Source: Minisyncoccota bacterium
GTDB taxonomy: Bacteria; Patescibacteriota; Minisyncoccia; Phycocordibacterales; Phycocordibacteraceae
NCBI GenBank assembly: GCA_022844065.1
Contig: JALHML010000007.1
Coordinates: forward strand, 1-13,477
DNA: 13,477 bases
Direction: 5' to 3'
Positions 6,679 to 12,831 of this stretch are shown in pieces (position 1 is the first letter of the stretch; each line of letters opens with the position of its first letter). A model generated the notes under the pieces. That model did not search any database and was not told the origin of the DNA. It saw only the letters and a program-made list of their open reading frames with translations. Position numbers and translations under genes: made by a program.

Positions 6679-7503
6679 CTAGCGCCTGTCGACACGGAAC
6701 GTAAATCGATACTCTTCGTCTTCAGTTGCCGTGGTCGACACTTTTGCTGGAAGAACGTCCGTAAGCCAGATCGATACAATCTCGGTTGTAATGGGTTCGA
6801 CTGCGCCAAGCGTAATCGATGTGGTACTCGTTCCCATACCGTCAACGGTCATTACCTTTACACGTACCTGGCCCGCCTGAATGCACGTCACGTCCGTAGG
6901 ACAGCGGCTATCCTCTTCAATGGAAAGCGGTGTAATTGAAACACCAAGCAGAGAGACGGATTCGTTAAGTGCTGCCGTTACCGTGGCTGTTGTTGCAACT
7001 TCTTCTTCCGCACGTGGATTCTCTTCGTAGTGCGTGATGAGGAAACTGCCATTTACGTTTGCAACCGTAAGCGATACGGGAATAATCCCCGCGTCCTCGG
7101 TACTCGTTTTGAGTATGATACGTCCCATAACGTCATAGGAGCCAACTTCATTCTTCACAACCGTATCTACCTTTATATGGTCTGGCCAGGGGCTTGAGGT
7201 CGCACGCCCAGGAGCCGTAGAAGGATTCTGCATCCACTTCAACAGAAGTTCCGGAGAAACGTACGGACTATAGGAGCGCCTGATTTCTTCTGCAACCGTT
7301 GGCGACTGCAGCGAGACGGAGTTGAGCTGATTGCCAAACTGGGCGATGGTGATGCGCACGTCGCCCTCATGCGATCCATCGATGATGCCTGTTGGATGTG
7401 AATCTATATAGGAATAAACGAGTCCGCCCAACACAAGGACTGCACCTACTATCCAGAGATACATGAATGAATGATGGGACGAGACGTGGTCGTGAATCTT
7501 CAT
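6679..7503 (-). CDS. Membrane-anchored exported protein of unknown function with a DSRCP...C motif
   Basis: 274 residues: a short His-rich cytoplasmic N-terminus (HDHVSSHH, 4-11), one hydrophobic anchor (about 13-31), then an exported domain. The middle part (about 50-95) looks helical. Residues 105-160 look like a beta-rich NTF2-like or conserved extracytoplasmic module. The C-terminal part is beta-rich and carries DSRCPTDVTCIQAG (198-211), whose two cysteines (C201, C207) could form a disulfide. That motif recurs in exported bacterial proteins of unknown function. I do not recognise a named family for the whole protein. It heads the run with the PIF1-like helicase (12-base gap) and mltG, so expression may be linked to cell-wall growth. 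A -10-like TATCCT preceded by TGG lies 6 nt before the ATG and suggests a leaderless transcript. Confidence 0.8.
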   Translation of the reverse strand: MKIHDHVSSHHSFMYLWIVGAVLVLGGLVYSYIDSHPTGIIDGSHEGDVRITIAQFGNQLNSVSLQSPTVAEEIRRSYSPYVSPELLLKWMQNPSTAPGRATSSPWPDHIKVDTVVKNEVGSYDVMGRIILKTSTEDAGIIPVSLTVANVNGSFLITHYEENPRAEEEVATTATVTAALNESVSLLGVSITPLSIEEDSRCPTDVTCIQAGQVRVKVMTVDGMGTSTTSITLGAVEPITTEIVSIWLTDVLPAKVSTTATEDEEYRFTFRVDRR

Positions 7504-7509
7504 GATTCC

Positions 7510-7518
7510 AGGATACCA
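7510..7518 (-). promoter_or_regulatory. Candidate extended -10 of the 274-aa gene (leaderless)
   Basis: TGG-TATCCT reads on the minus strand (7518-7510) with exactly 6 nt between the hexamer and the ATG at 7503. There is no SD sequence and no convincing -35. Confidence 0.35.
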
Positions 7519-7543
7519 TTTCTCACGTTTCTGCCCTCATACC

Positions 7544-7567
7544 AGTATCTAAGGAATCTTAGATACT
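7544..7567. promoter_or_regulatory. Inverted repeat in the divergent promoter region (operator candidate)
   Basis: AGTATCTAAG-GAAT-CTTAGATACT is a perfect 10-bp inverted repeat with a 4-nt spacer between two divergent genes. It ends 8 bases before the -10 of the plus-strand DedA gene, covering the position where its -35 would be. There is no T-tract on either side, so it is a better operator than terminator candidate. Confidence 0.55.
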
Positions 7568-7572
7568 TCATA

Positions 7573-7581
7573 TGCTATACC
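7573..7581 (+). promoter_or_regulatory. Candidate extended -10 of the DedA-family gene (leaderless)
   Basis: TGC-TATACC is followed after 6 nt by the ATG at 7588, so transcription starting 7 nt downstream would begin on the start codon itself. There is no SD. The -35 position falls inside the inverted repeat at 7544-7567. Confidence 0.5.
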
Positions 7582-7587
7582 ATATAG

Positions 7588-8229
7588 ATGTTCGACTACC
7601 TTGAGGAGTTGCTTCTCTCGTTTGCAACCGCCATGCCGCTTCCGATATTTGCTGCCGTCTCTTCTGCGATAGAAGAGATTATTGCACCAATTCCCTCGGG
7701 ACCCGTTATGCTCGTTATGGGATCCTTGGCGCAAATACAGGGATACACCCTATGGATGCTTTTTGGTCTCTCTATTGTCGCCACAGCAGGGAAACTTGTG
7801 GGTGCTCTTGTTGTGTACTTCGTTGCCGACAAAGCTGAAGATTTGCTTGCGGGCAAGTTCGCGAAGTTCTTCGGCGTCACACATGCGCAGATAGAATCCT
7901 TTGGTGCGCGATTCGGGCATGGCTGGAAAGACTACGTGCTTTTGACCCTCCTACGAACACTCCCCTTTGTGCCGAGTGTGGTGCTGTCATTTGGTGCAGG
8001 CGCGCTTAAGATTCCGCTTCGCCTCTTTATTGTCGCTACTGTCATCGGTTCTATTCTGCGTGACATATTTTTTCTCTATCTCGGATATGCCGGAATTGCT
8101 GCTACTGGCGACATACTCGGCTACTTCTCAACCCTTGAATCCTTCTTTCAGGTAGCGATTGTTCTTGGGGTTGTAGGAGCGCTTGGTTTCCTTTTCTACG
8201 TACACTACAAGAAAACGCACAAGAAATAA
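7588..8229 (+). CDS. DedA/VTT-family membrane protein
   Basis: A 213-residue polytopic membrane protein. The DedA (SNARE-associated/VTT) fold has two re-entrant, proline-marked loops. The first is visible as EEIIAPIPSGPV (29-40). The second is RTLPFVPSVVLSFGAGALKIP (123-143), followed by helices at about 145-168 and 186-205. The tail is basic (HYKKTHKK). DedA proteins recycle undecaprenyl phosphate (UptA-like) or flip phospholipids and maintain membrane homeostasis; which substrate applies here cannot be told. It is the only plus-strand gene in the central part, divergent from the exported-protein/PIF1/mltG run and convergent with the GlsB-like gene. A -10-like element 6 nt before the ATG suggests a leaderless transcript. 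The stop codon lies inside the shared terminator stem. Confidence 0.88.
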   Translation: MFDYLEELLLSFATAMPLPIFAAVSSAIEEIIAPIPSGPVMLVMGSLAQIQGYTLWMLFGLSIVATAGKLVGALVVYFVADKAEDLLAGKFAKFFGVTHAQIESFGARFGHGWKDYVLLTLLRTLPFVPSVVLSFGAGALKIPLRLFIVATVIGSILRDIFFLYLGYAGIAATGDILGYFSTLESFFQVAIVLGVVGALGFLFYVHYKKTHKK

Positions 8230-8263
8230 GAAGACCGGCCTCAAACGAAGCCGGTCTTCTTAT
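8226..8263. terminator. Bidirectional intrinsic terminator between convergent genes
   Basis: ATAAGAAGACCGGC and GCCGGTCTTCTTAT form a perfect 14-bp stem with a 10-nt loop. Its left arm includes the DedA stop codon (8227-8229), and it lies 12 bases after the stop of the minus-strand GlsB-like gene. The stem ends in A/T-rich arms on both sides and can serve both genes. Confidence 0.85.
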
Positions 8264-8275
8264 CCGTAATGTTTC

Positions 8276-8527
8276 CTAGCCCCTGCGAACCATCTTCACG
8301 ATAGCGAGCAGCACGACTGCGCCGATAAGAGCGACGATGAAACTGTAGAGGTTGAAGCCTTCTACCCCTCCCTGCCCGAGCATGCTCATGATCCAGCCAC
8401 CGAGCACCGCACCGACAATACCTACGACGATGTCGAGAAGCAGGTTCTGTTGGCCGTTTGTCTTCATGATAAGAGACGCGAGCCAACCAACAATCGCACC
8501 GAACACAATCCAAAGAATGATACCCAT
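8276..8527 (-). CDS. GlsB/YeaQ/YmgE-type small membrane protein (transglycosylase-associated family)
   Basis: An 83-residue, Gly-rich protein of three short helices (about 3-20, 30-50, 60-78). Family signatures are the opening MGIILWIVFGAIVGWLAS, the central DIVVGIVGAVLGGWI (32-46) and the last helix ending in a basic KMVRRG. These fit the PF04226 family, small inner-membrane proteins induced by stress in many bacteria, with no defined biochemical role despite the family name. Length is typical (about 80-85). The ATG at 8527 has no SD; TAATAATTCC just upstream offers -10-like sequence within 7-8 nt of the start, and TATAAG (8549-8544) is another option. Confidence 0.9.
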   Translation of the reverse strand: MGIILWIVFGAIVGWLASLIMKTNGQQNLLLDIVVGIVGAVLGGWIMSMLGQGGVEGFNLYSFIVALIGAVVLLAIVKMVRRG

Positions 8528-8594
8528 GTAAGGAATTATTAGGCTTATACGTTTGCCATACTAAGAAATAGTAGGTGACGTTTTCATGAACCTA

Positions 8595-8975
8595 TTATGC
8601 GTATCCAACCAACACGAGATATACACCAAGAATGAGCACCGCTGTGGCGACAATTGGTAGGAGTCCTGACTTTATTGCCCGATTGCCACTACGGTCTACG
8701 AGGCGAGGTGCCACGATAAACACGAGCCCCTTAAGAAGAAGTCCCCACCCAAGCACGCTCACGAGTATCTGCGGAAGTGTATTCCATGCGTTATGTGCTC
8801 CTATTTGCATAATACCGAGTGCCGTAGCGAACATGCCGAAAACAAGAGCTGCAAACGGCTCCTTTTCGAGATCGCGATAGATCTTCACGTAGTGGCTACG
8901 ACTCGTAAAGATGCCAAGTCCAAGGGCGATCATAATCGGTCCCCAGATTTGTGCGAGAAAGACCGTGATATCCAT
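8595..8975 (-). CDS. Four-helix membrane protein of unknown function
   Basis: A 126-residue hydrophobic protein with four predicted membrane segments (about 8-24, 41-60, 66-88, 104-123) and a short basic/acidic loop (SRSHYVKIYRDLEKEP, 25-40). A conserved-looking stretch is HNAW...LPQILVSVLGWGLLLKG (61-83), with a His and two Trp that could be functional. I do not recognise a named family; similar small proteins occur as hypotheticals in Parcubacteria-like genomes. It stands alone, with 67 bases to the GlsB-like gene and 141 to znuB, and has no clear terminator or SD. The start at 8975 is the first ATG giving a hydrophobic first helix. Confidence 0.8.
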   Translation of the reverse strand: MDITVFLAQIWGPIMIALGLGIFTSRSHYVKIYRDLEKEPFAALVFGMFATALGIMQIGAHNAWNTLPQILVSVLGWGLLLKGLVFIVAPRLVDRSGNRAIKSGLLPIVATAVLILGVYLVLVGYA

Positions 8976-9040
8976 AGAGTAATCAGGTTAGCTAATACTC
9001 TATATTGTCTCAGAGATTTGGGACCCGTAAGAATCCTGGG

Positions 9041-9067
9041 TGCATAACTAATATGCAGTGTATGCAT
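9041..9067. repeat. Cluster of three TGCATA/TATGCA hexamers
   Basis: TGCATA (9041-9046), TATGCA (9052-9057) and TATGCAT (9061-9067) lie in the 141-base gap between znuB and the 126-aa gene. The first two form a 6-bp inverted repeat around 5 bases; the last two are direct copies. They may be an operator for the downstream minus-strand gene or chance A/T-rich repeats. Confidence 0.3.
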
Positions 9068-9116
9068 GATTGAGAAAGTGCTCTCTAGCGGCACAGGCGA
9101 TTCTTAATAGAAAGGC

Positions 9117-9911
9117 CTAATTCTTTCGTAGAAGACTTAGTACGAAAAGTGCCACCAAGATAAGAACGATGGTTCCTCCTGCCGAGAGGTTCGCGTAGTA
9201 CGAAACAAAGATTCCTAGAATAACCGAGAACAGCGACACGGCTTCCGCTATCATGATGGTCGCCACAAAGCTGCGTTTAAACTGAAGCGCAATAAGCACC
9301 GGAATCACAATGAGTGCACCAATAAGAAGTGCACCGATAATAGGAATCGCAATTGCAACCGTGAGTCCGGCGAGCATGATGAGGAGCGTATTGATGACAC
9401 GTGTCGGTATGCCTGCCACTTCTGCCGCTTCCTCATCAAAGCTTACAAACACGAGCTCTTTGTAGAAGAGTGCGATAGCAAGAAGCACAAGCAGGCCAAT
9501 ACTCCCTATCACATAGAGATCTGTCTGCCCTACGGTAATAAGGCTCCCGAACAGATAATTAAATAGGTTTACATTAAAGCCACCTGAAATGCTAAGCAGT
9601 GTCAGAGCGAACGCAAGGCTTCCGGATAAAAATACGGCCAGCGCTGCGTCACTTGGCACCTTCCGAGAAAGACGAAGTCGCTCTATTAAGATGGACGCTC
9701 CGGCAGATACGCCAAACGCAGTAACAAGCGGATTCACTTTAAAGAAAAGGCCGAGCGCAAGTCCTGCCAGGGATACGTGCGCAAGCGTGTCTACAATTAG
9801 TGCGTAGCGTCTGAGCACAAGGAATATACCAATAGCCGGCGCAATGATGGCGATAAGCATTCCGGCTTGGAATGCCCGCACGATGAAGCTGTATTCAAAG
9901 AGTTCAAACAT
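9117..9911 (-). CDS. znuB: Zinc/manganese ABC transporter permease, ZnuB-like
   Basis: A 264-residue integral membrane protein of the ABC-3 family (ZnuB/MntB/TroC), which forms the transmembrane channel for metal delivered by the binding protein. Family marks are the N-terminal AFQAGMLIAIIAPAIGIFLVLRR and the segment DTLAHVSLAGLALG (41-54). A cytoplasmic coupling region with SFDEEAAEVAGIPT lies mid-protein. Eight or so hydrophobic helices fill the sequence, the usual number and length. It begins 3 bases after the znuC stop, so it is translated from the same mRNA. Substrate assignment to zinc comes from the HHH-type binding protein and the adjacent Fur-family gene. No clear terminator follows; a weak GTGC/GCAC stem with TTTCTC lies about 30 bases downstream. 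Confidence 0.93.
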   Translation of the reverse strand: MFELFEYSFIVRAFQAGMLIAIIAPAIGIFLVLRRYALIVDTLAHVSLAGLALGLFFKVNPLVTAFGVSAGASILIERLRLSRKVPSDAALAVFLSGSLAFALTLLSISGGFNVNLFNYLFGSLITVGQTDLYVIGSIGLLVLLAIALFYKELVFVSFDEEAAEVAGIPTRVINTLLIMLAGLTVAIAIPIIGALLIGALIVIPVLIALQFKRSFVATIMIAEAVSLFSVILGIFVSYYANLSAGGTIVLILVALFVLSLLRKN

Positions 9912-9914
9912 AGA

Positions 9915-10652
9915 CTAATGGTGCGCTTCGATACTGCGCTCCAAGGCAACCGCGTCAGCGGGATTGTCGTAATAGCGGAGCGTCGTGTTGATAACGGCAA
10001 TACAACTCACCTCTTTTGCAATCCGGTCGAGGTCATGCGAGACAAGCATGAGTGTCAGCGACAGCCTCTGGTTGAGATCTTTAAGGAGTGTGTAGAACTG
10101 TTCTTGCGTCTCCTCGTCCACACCAGTCGTTGGTTCGTCGAGCACAATAACACTCGGCTCTCCTGCCAGTGCCCGCGCAATGAATACGCGCTGCTTCTGT
10201 CCTCCGGATAAGTCGTTCACGCGGCGGTGTCTGAAGGCAAGCATATCGACCTGTGCGAGCGCTTCTTCTGTCTTTGCACGGTCCTCTGCCGTTAAGCGCC
10301 TAAAGAGACCGCGTTTCCCATACCTACCCATGCGCACTACCTCCTCAACCGTTGCGGGGAATAAGGAATCGAATTTAACCGCTGTTTGAGAGACGTACCC
10401 GATTTTGTGTCGCTCACGTGAATCTCGAAGCGAAATACCGAATAGTCGTGCGCTACCGTGAGAAGCGCGCAGAAGACCGAGCATAATTTTTACTAGCGTG
10501 GTCTTGCCGCCCCCGTTCGGGCCAATGAGGCCAAGATAGTCCCTTCGCATGACCGAGAGACTGACATCCTTTAGGACGTCAGTCTCTCCGTTGTACGAGA
10601 ACGAAACGTTCTCGACGGCTAGTATTTCTTCTCGATTACTCACTAGGAGCAT
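9915..10652 (-). CDS. znuC: Zinc ABC transporter ATP-binding protein, ZnuC-like
   Basis: A 245-residue ABC ATPase that powers metal uptake in the cytoplasm. Walker A is GPNGGGKT (44-51), the Q-loop glutamine is Q89 (YVSQT), the signature is LSGGQ (148-152), Walker B is VIVLDEP (168-174) with catalytic E173, and the switch histidine is H206 (VSHD). FDSLFPATVEEVV after the Q-loop is typical of the Znu/Mnt subfamily. The ATG at 10652 overlaps the end of znuA by 10 bases, suggesting translational coupling; a GTG at 10643 is an alternative that would shorten the N-terminus by three residues. It lies between znuA and znuB in the usual A-C-B order. Confidence 0.95.
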   Translation of the reverse strand: MLLVSNREEILAVENVSFSYNGETDVLKDVSLSVMRRDYLGLIGPNGGGKTTLVKIMLGLLRASHGSARLFGISLRDSRERHKIGYVSQTAVKFDSLFPATVEEVVRMGRYGKRGLFRRLTAEDRAKTEEALAQVDMLAFRHRRVNDLSGGQKQRVFIARALAGEPSVIVLDEPTTGVDEETQEQFYTLLKDLNQRLSLTLMLVSHDLDRIAKEVSCIAVINTTLRYYDNPADAVALERSIEAHH

Positions 10653-11593
10653 TGTAGCGCAACCCGGAGGTTGCTAAGGTTCTCACGCATAACAGAAAGG
10701 TAGCTCTTCCCAGAAGCGAGGTCCTCTTTGTTCAGGCCTTCGAGTGGATTGAGTACTAGTGTCTGTGCACCCACTTCGTTGGCTATGGTTTCTGAGAGTC
10801 TTGGCGAGACGAGCGTCTCGAAGAAGATGTGCGTTACCCCATGCTCACGCGCAAAGTCTGCAACTTTCGCAAGCTCTGCGGGAGACGGCTCCGTGTCCGG
10901 GGAGATGCCTGAAATGGCAACTTGATGGAGATTGTATCGCACAGCGAGGTACGCGAACGCGGTGTGCGACGTAACGAATTCTTTTGCTACACAGGAGGAG
11001 AGACCAGCACGGTACTCGCCATCAAGAGCGTCGAGTTCGTCTGAGAGCGTTGCGAGATTTGCACGGTATACGCCAGCGTTCTCCGAGTCTTTCACAATGA
11101 ACGCTTCGGCAACACGGGCTGCTTGCTGCTTGTAGAGTACAGGGTCGAGCCAGATGTGGGGGTCGGTGCTGCCATCCTCATGCTCTTCCTCTTCTTCTTC
11201 ATGCCCATCTTCTGTAGCTTCCATAGTTTGAAGCCCTTCTCCGGCGACAACGATGTGAACATTCGTATCTGCAAGCTGGGATGCAACACGATTTCCCCAC
11301 ACTTCTACACCTCCATTAAGAACAAGAACATCTGCATCTTGAATCTTTGCGATATCGCGAGCAGAAGGCTCAAAATCATGTGGCTCTGAGCCTGCAGGGG
11401 TGAGGTTTGTAACGCTCACGTATTCTCCCCCAATGCGCTCTGCAAGGTATGCCATTGGGTAAAAGGAAGCAGTAACCTGAAGTTTGCCGCTGTTGGCACC
11501 CTTATCCTCCCTGCTCGCGTTGTATACGAATACTCCGATTGCAACAACAGCAGCCAGCACAGCAACCAACCCTATAATCTGTCCTCTTTTCAT
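10643..11593 (-). CDS. znuA: Zinc-binding solute protein, ZnuA-like
   Basis: A 316-residue cluster A-I metal-binding protein that captures zinc outside the membrane. The N-terminus is basic with one hydrophobic segment (about 5-24) and no lipobox cysteine, so it is probably held by an uncleaved anchor or a non-lipoprotein signal. Metal ligands are H72 (EPHDFEP), H146 (DPHIWLDP) and H210 (TSHTAF). A third His rather than Glu is the zinc-type set seen in ZnuA. Residues 128-141 form the short acidic/His loop (two His, many Glu) typical of zinc members. C201 and C315 could form a disulfide. The open frame runs up to a TTG at 11662, but that lies inside the promoter and operator; the ATG at 11593 gives a normal signal region. 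It heads the znuACB operon. Confidence 0.95.
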   Translation of the reverse strand: MKRGQIIGLVAVLAAVVAIGVFVYNASREDKGANSGKLQVTASFYPMAYLAERIGGEYVSVTNLTPAGSEPHDFEPSARDIAKIQDADVLVLNGGVEVWGNRVASQLADTNVHIVVAGEGLQTMEATEDGHEEEEEEHEDGSTDPHIWLDPVLYKQQAARVAEAFIVKDSENAGVYRANLATLSDELDALDGEYRAGLSSCVAKEFVTSHTAFAYLAVRYNLHQVAISGISPDTEPSPAELAKVADFAREHGVTHIFFETLVSPRLSETIANEVGAQTLVLNPLEGLNKEDLASGKSYLSVMRENLSNLRVALQCS

Positions 11594-11635
11594 ATGAATG
11601 TGAGTGAATCGAGCTTTCTTAATGTATGAGATAAG

Positions 11636-11662
11636 AATATAGTAAATGCAATAATATTGCAA
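11636..11662 (-). promoter_or_regulatory. znuA promoter overlapped by the Zur-type operator
   Basis: On the minus strand TTGCAA (11662-11657) is followed after 15 bases by TATATT (11641-11636), 5 of 6 to the -10 consensus. Predicted start is near 11629, about 35 nt before the znuA ATG. The palindrome at 11647-11661 lies over the -35 and spacer, so a bound repressor would exclude RNA polymerase. Confidence 0.7.
11647..11661. promoter_or_regulatory. Zur/Fur-type operator, perfect 7-1-7 palindrome
   Basis: TGCAATA-A-TATTGCA is a perfect 15-nt palindrome in the znuA/zur intergenic region. Fur-family repressors bind 7-1-7 inverted repeats of this form. Its position over the znuA -35 and the adjacent Fur-family gene make it the likely Zur box. 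The exact target sequence differs from enterobacterial and Bacillus Zur boxes, which is expected for a distant lineage. Confidence 0.8.
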
Positions 11663-11693
11663 CTAGATGTTTGTGTCATTCACTGTGTACTTA

Positions 11694-11722
11694 TTGCAAG
11701 TCATATGCATCTGTAGTACGGT
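11694..11722 (+). promoter_or_regulatory. Candidate zur promoter with a second, degenerate operator
   Basis: TTGCAA (11694-11699) and, 17 bases on, TACGGT (11717-11722) are placed as a promoter; the -10 is weak. It would start near 11729, two bases before the zur ATG. The 15-mer TGCAAGTCATATGCA (11695-11709) keeps the TGCA ends and spacing of the perfect operator, with 5 of 7 arm positions paired. It overlaps this -35, suggesting autoregulation. Confidence 0.45.
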
Positions 11723-11730
11723 TGTTGCAT

Positions 11731-12159
11731 ATGGCATCTACTACGAACGAAGATAGGTTTGCTTCACTCCTTCGTGAGGCCGGGCTACGCGCTACGCCTG
11801 GACGCATCTCTCTTCTTAAGCTTCTTGAGAAGGAGCCGAAGCCGCTTACGGTCTATCAGATAGAGAAGAAGCTTGGAGGGATTATGAACCAAGTAACGGT
11901 GTATCGATCTCTGGATGCGCTCTACAGAAAGCAAATAGTGAAGCGCGTGAATCTTGAGCATGACCATGCGCACTTTGAGCTGGCCGCTGGCCGCGAGCAT
12001 CACCATCACGCAGTATGTCGTGGTTGCGGCTATATCGAGAATATAGAGATACCGCACGCACCAAAACCAGAGAAAGAGGCGATGAAGCAAACGAGAGCGT
12101 TTTCTGTTCTTGATACCTACTCGCTGGAGTTTTTTGGACTCTGCAAAAAGTGCGGGTAA
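11731..12159 (+). CDS. zur: Fur-family metalloregulator, probably the zinc regulator Zur
   Basis: A 142-residue Fur-family repressor. The N-terminal winged helix (about 8-72) contains the recognition helix NQVTVYRSLDAL (53-64). The C-terminal dimerisation domain carries the structural zinc site as two CxxC pairs, C96/C99 and C138/C141. A His-rich sensing region is present: H77, H79, H81 and E83, and the run H90-H93. Length is typical (about 140). The frame is open upstream to a TTG at 11671, but the family N-terminus and the candidate promoter favour the ATG at 11731. It is divergent from znuACB across an operator-bearing region, which is the reason for calling it Zur rather than Fur, Mur or Nur. 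It presumably represses znuACB and itself when zinc is plentiful. No SD is visible. Confidence 0.88.
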   Translation: MASTTNEDRFASLLREAGLRATPGRISLLKLLEKEPKPLTVYQIEKKLGGIMNQVTVYRSLDALYRKQIVKRVNLEHDHAHFELAAGREHHHHAVCRGCGYIENIEIPHAPKPEKEAMKQTRAFSVLDTYSLEFFGLCKKCG

Positions 12160-12175
12160 GTCTACGCTATGCTGC

Positions 12176-12203
12176 TGGCTGACCCGGATTCAGGCCATTT
12201 TAT
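12176..12203 (+). terminator. Probable intrinsic terminator of zur
   Basis: TGGCTGA (12176-12182) pairs with TCAGGCCA (12190-12197) with one bulged G and a 7-nt loop, followed by TTTTAT. It lies 17 bases after the zur stop and before the convergent 191-aa gene. Confidence 0.5.
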
Positions 12204-12210
12204 GCGAGAC

Positions 12211-12786
12211 TCACCGTGCACGGCGGATTGGCATTAACCGGTCACGCAGGATGAATGCAAACACAAATCCAATCAAAAGTACCAAAGCATACACACTTAG
12301 TATCATTTCAACTGACCATGGAATGCTACGAAACGCTCCCAGTACCATCGCCGAAAGCCACGACACGACCGAAACGACACCAGACACAAGAACAAGCGTT
12401 CGACTCTTTGCAAAACCAGTGCGTGTTGAAGTACCTTTTTTTGAAATCATCTCCATGTGCGGAATGTGCAACTTGTGCAAAAGTACCGCGTTTGCAGCAA
12501 GAACAGCAACTACCGTCATTTTTGCAATAAACTTTGTTGATTCAAGATAACGCTCTGGGTCAAGAGAAAACATACTTATTCCTGAAAGGATCAGCAGTCC
12601 GAGACCTATACTCACGGTTACACCACCGAGACGCAGGAATCCCATTTCCGTCTTTGAAATGCGCCAATCATGAATCGCACGAAAGAATATAGCGTCAGAA
12701 ATAAGTGCTCCCCCAACTCCAAGAGCCAGGCCCAAGAGATGCACAACTAGTAGTAGTGTCTTTATCTCAACAAAACTAAAATCCAT
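12211..12786 (-). CDS. Multi-pass membrane protein of unknown function with conserved-looking histidines
   Basis: 191 residues with about five membrane segments (roughly 9-36, 56-74, 84-104, 131-151, 158-180). The opening LLLVVHLLGLALGVGGALISD (11-31) and the helix-end HKLHIPHM (104-111) place histidines H16, H104, H107 and H110 near membrane faces. This arrangement resembles CopD-like or cytochrome-b-like metal/haem-binding membrane proteins. I cannot assign a family and the comparison is by eye. It converges with zur and lies 45 bases after the 169-aa gene, so it is not part of the znu operon, though metal-related function would fit the neighbourhood. It is the only gene here ending in TGA. 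A TGG-TACACT element 7 nt before the ATG suggests a leaderless transcript. Confidence 0.8.
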   Translation of the reverse strand: MDFSFVEIKTLLLVVHLLGLALGVGGALISDAIFFRAIHDWRISKTEMGFLRLGGVTVSIGLGLLILSGISMFSLDPERYLESTKFIAKMTVVAVLAANAVLLHKLHIPHMEMISKKGTSTRTGFAKSRTLVLVSGVVSVVSWLSAMVLGAFRSIPWSVEMILSVYALVLLIGFVFAFILRDRLMPIRRAR

Positions 12787-12793
12787 TTCTTTT

Positions 12794-12802
12794 AGTGTAC
12801 CA
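12794..12802 (-). promoter_or_regulatory. Candidate extended -10 of the 191-aa gene (leaderless)
   Basis: TGG-TACACT (12802-12794 on the minus strand) is followed by 7 nt (AAAAGAA) and the ATG at 12786. No -35 match is seen. Confidence 0.45.
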
Positions 12803-12831
12803 TCAACATATTCACAGAGCGCTCATGATAC

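Noticed and set aside
11594..11662. Upstream TTG extension of znuA by 23 residues
   Set aside because: It would start inside the promoter -35 and operator, and it puts extra polar residues before the signal segment.
11671..11730. Upstream TTG extension of zur by 20 residues
   Set aside because: The extension overlaps the candidate promoter and second operator and has no Fur-family counterpart; the ATG at 11731 gives the normal N-terminus.
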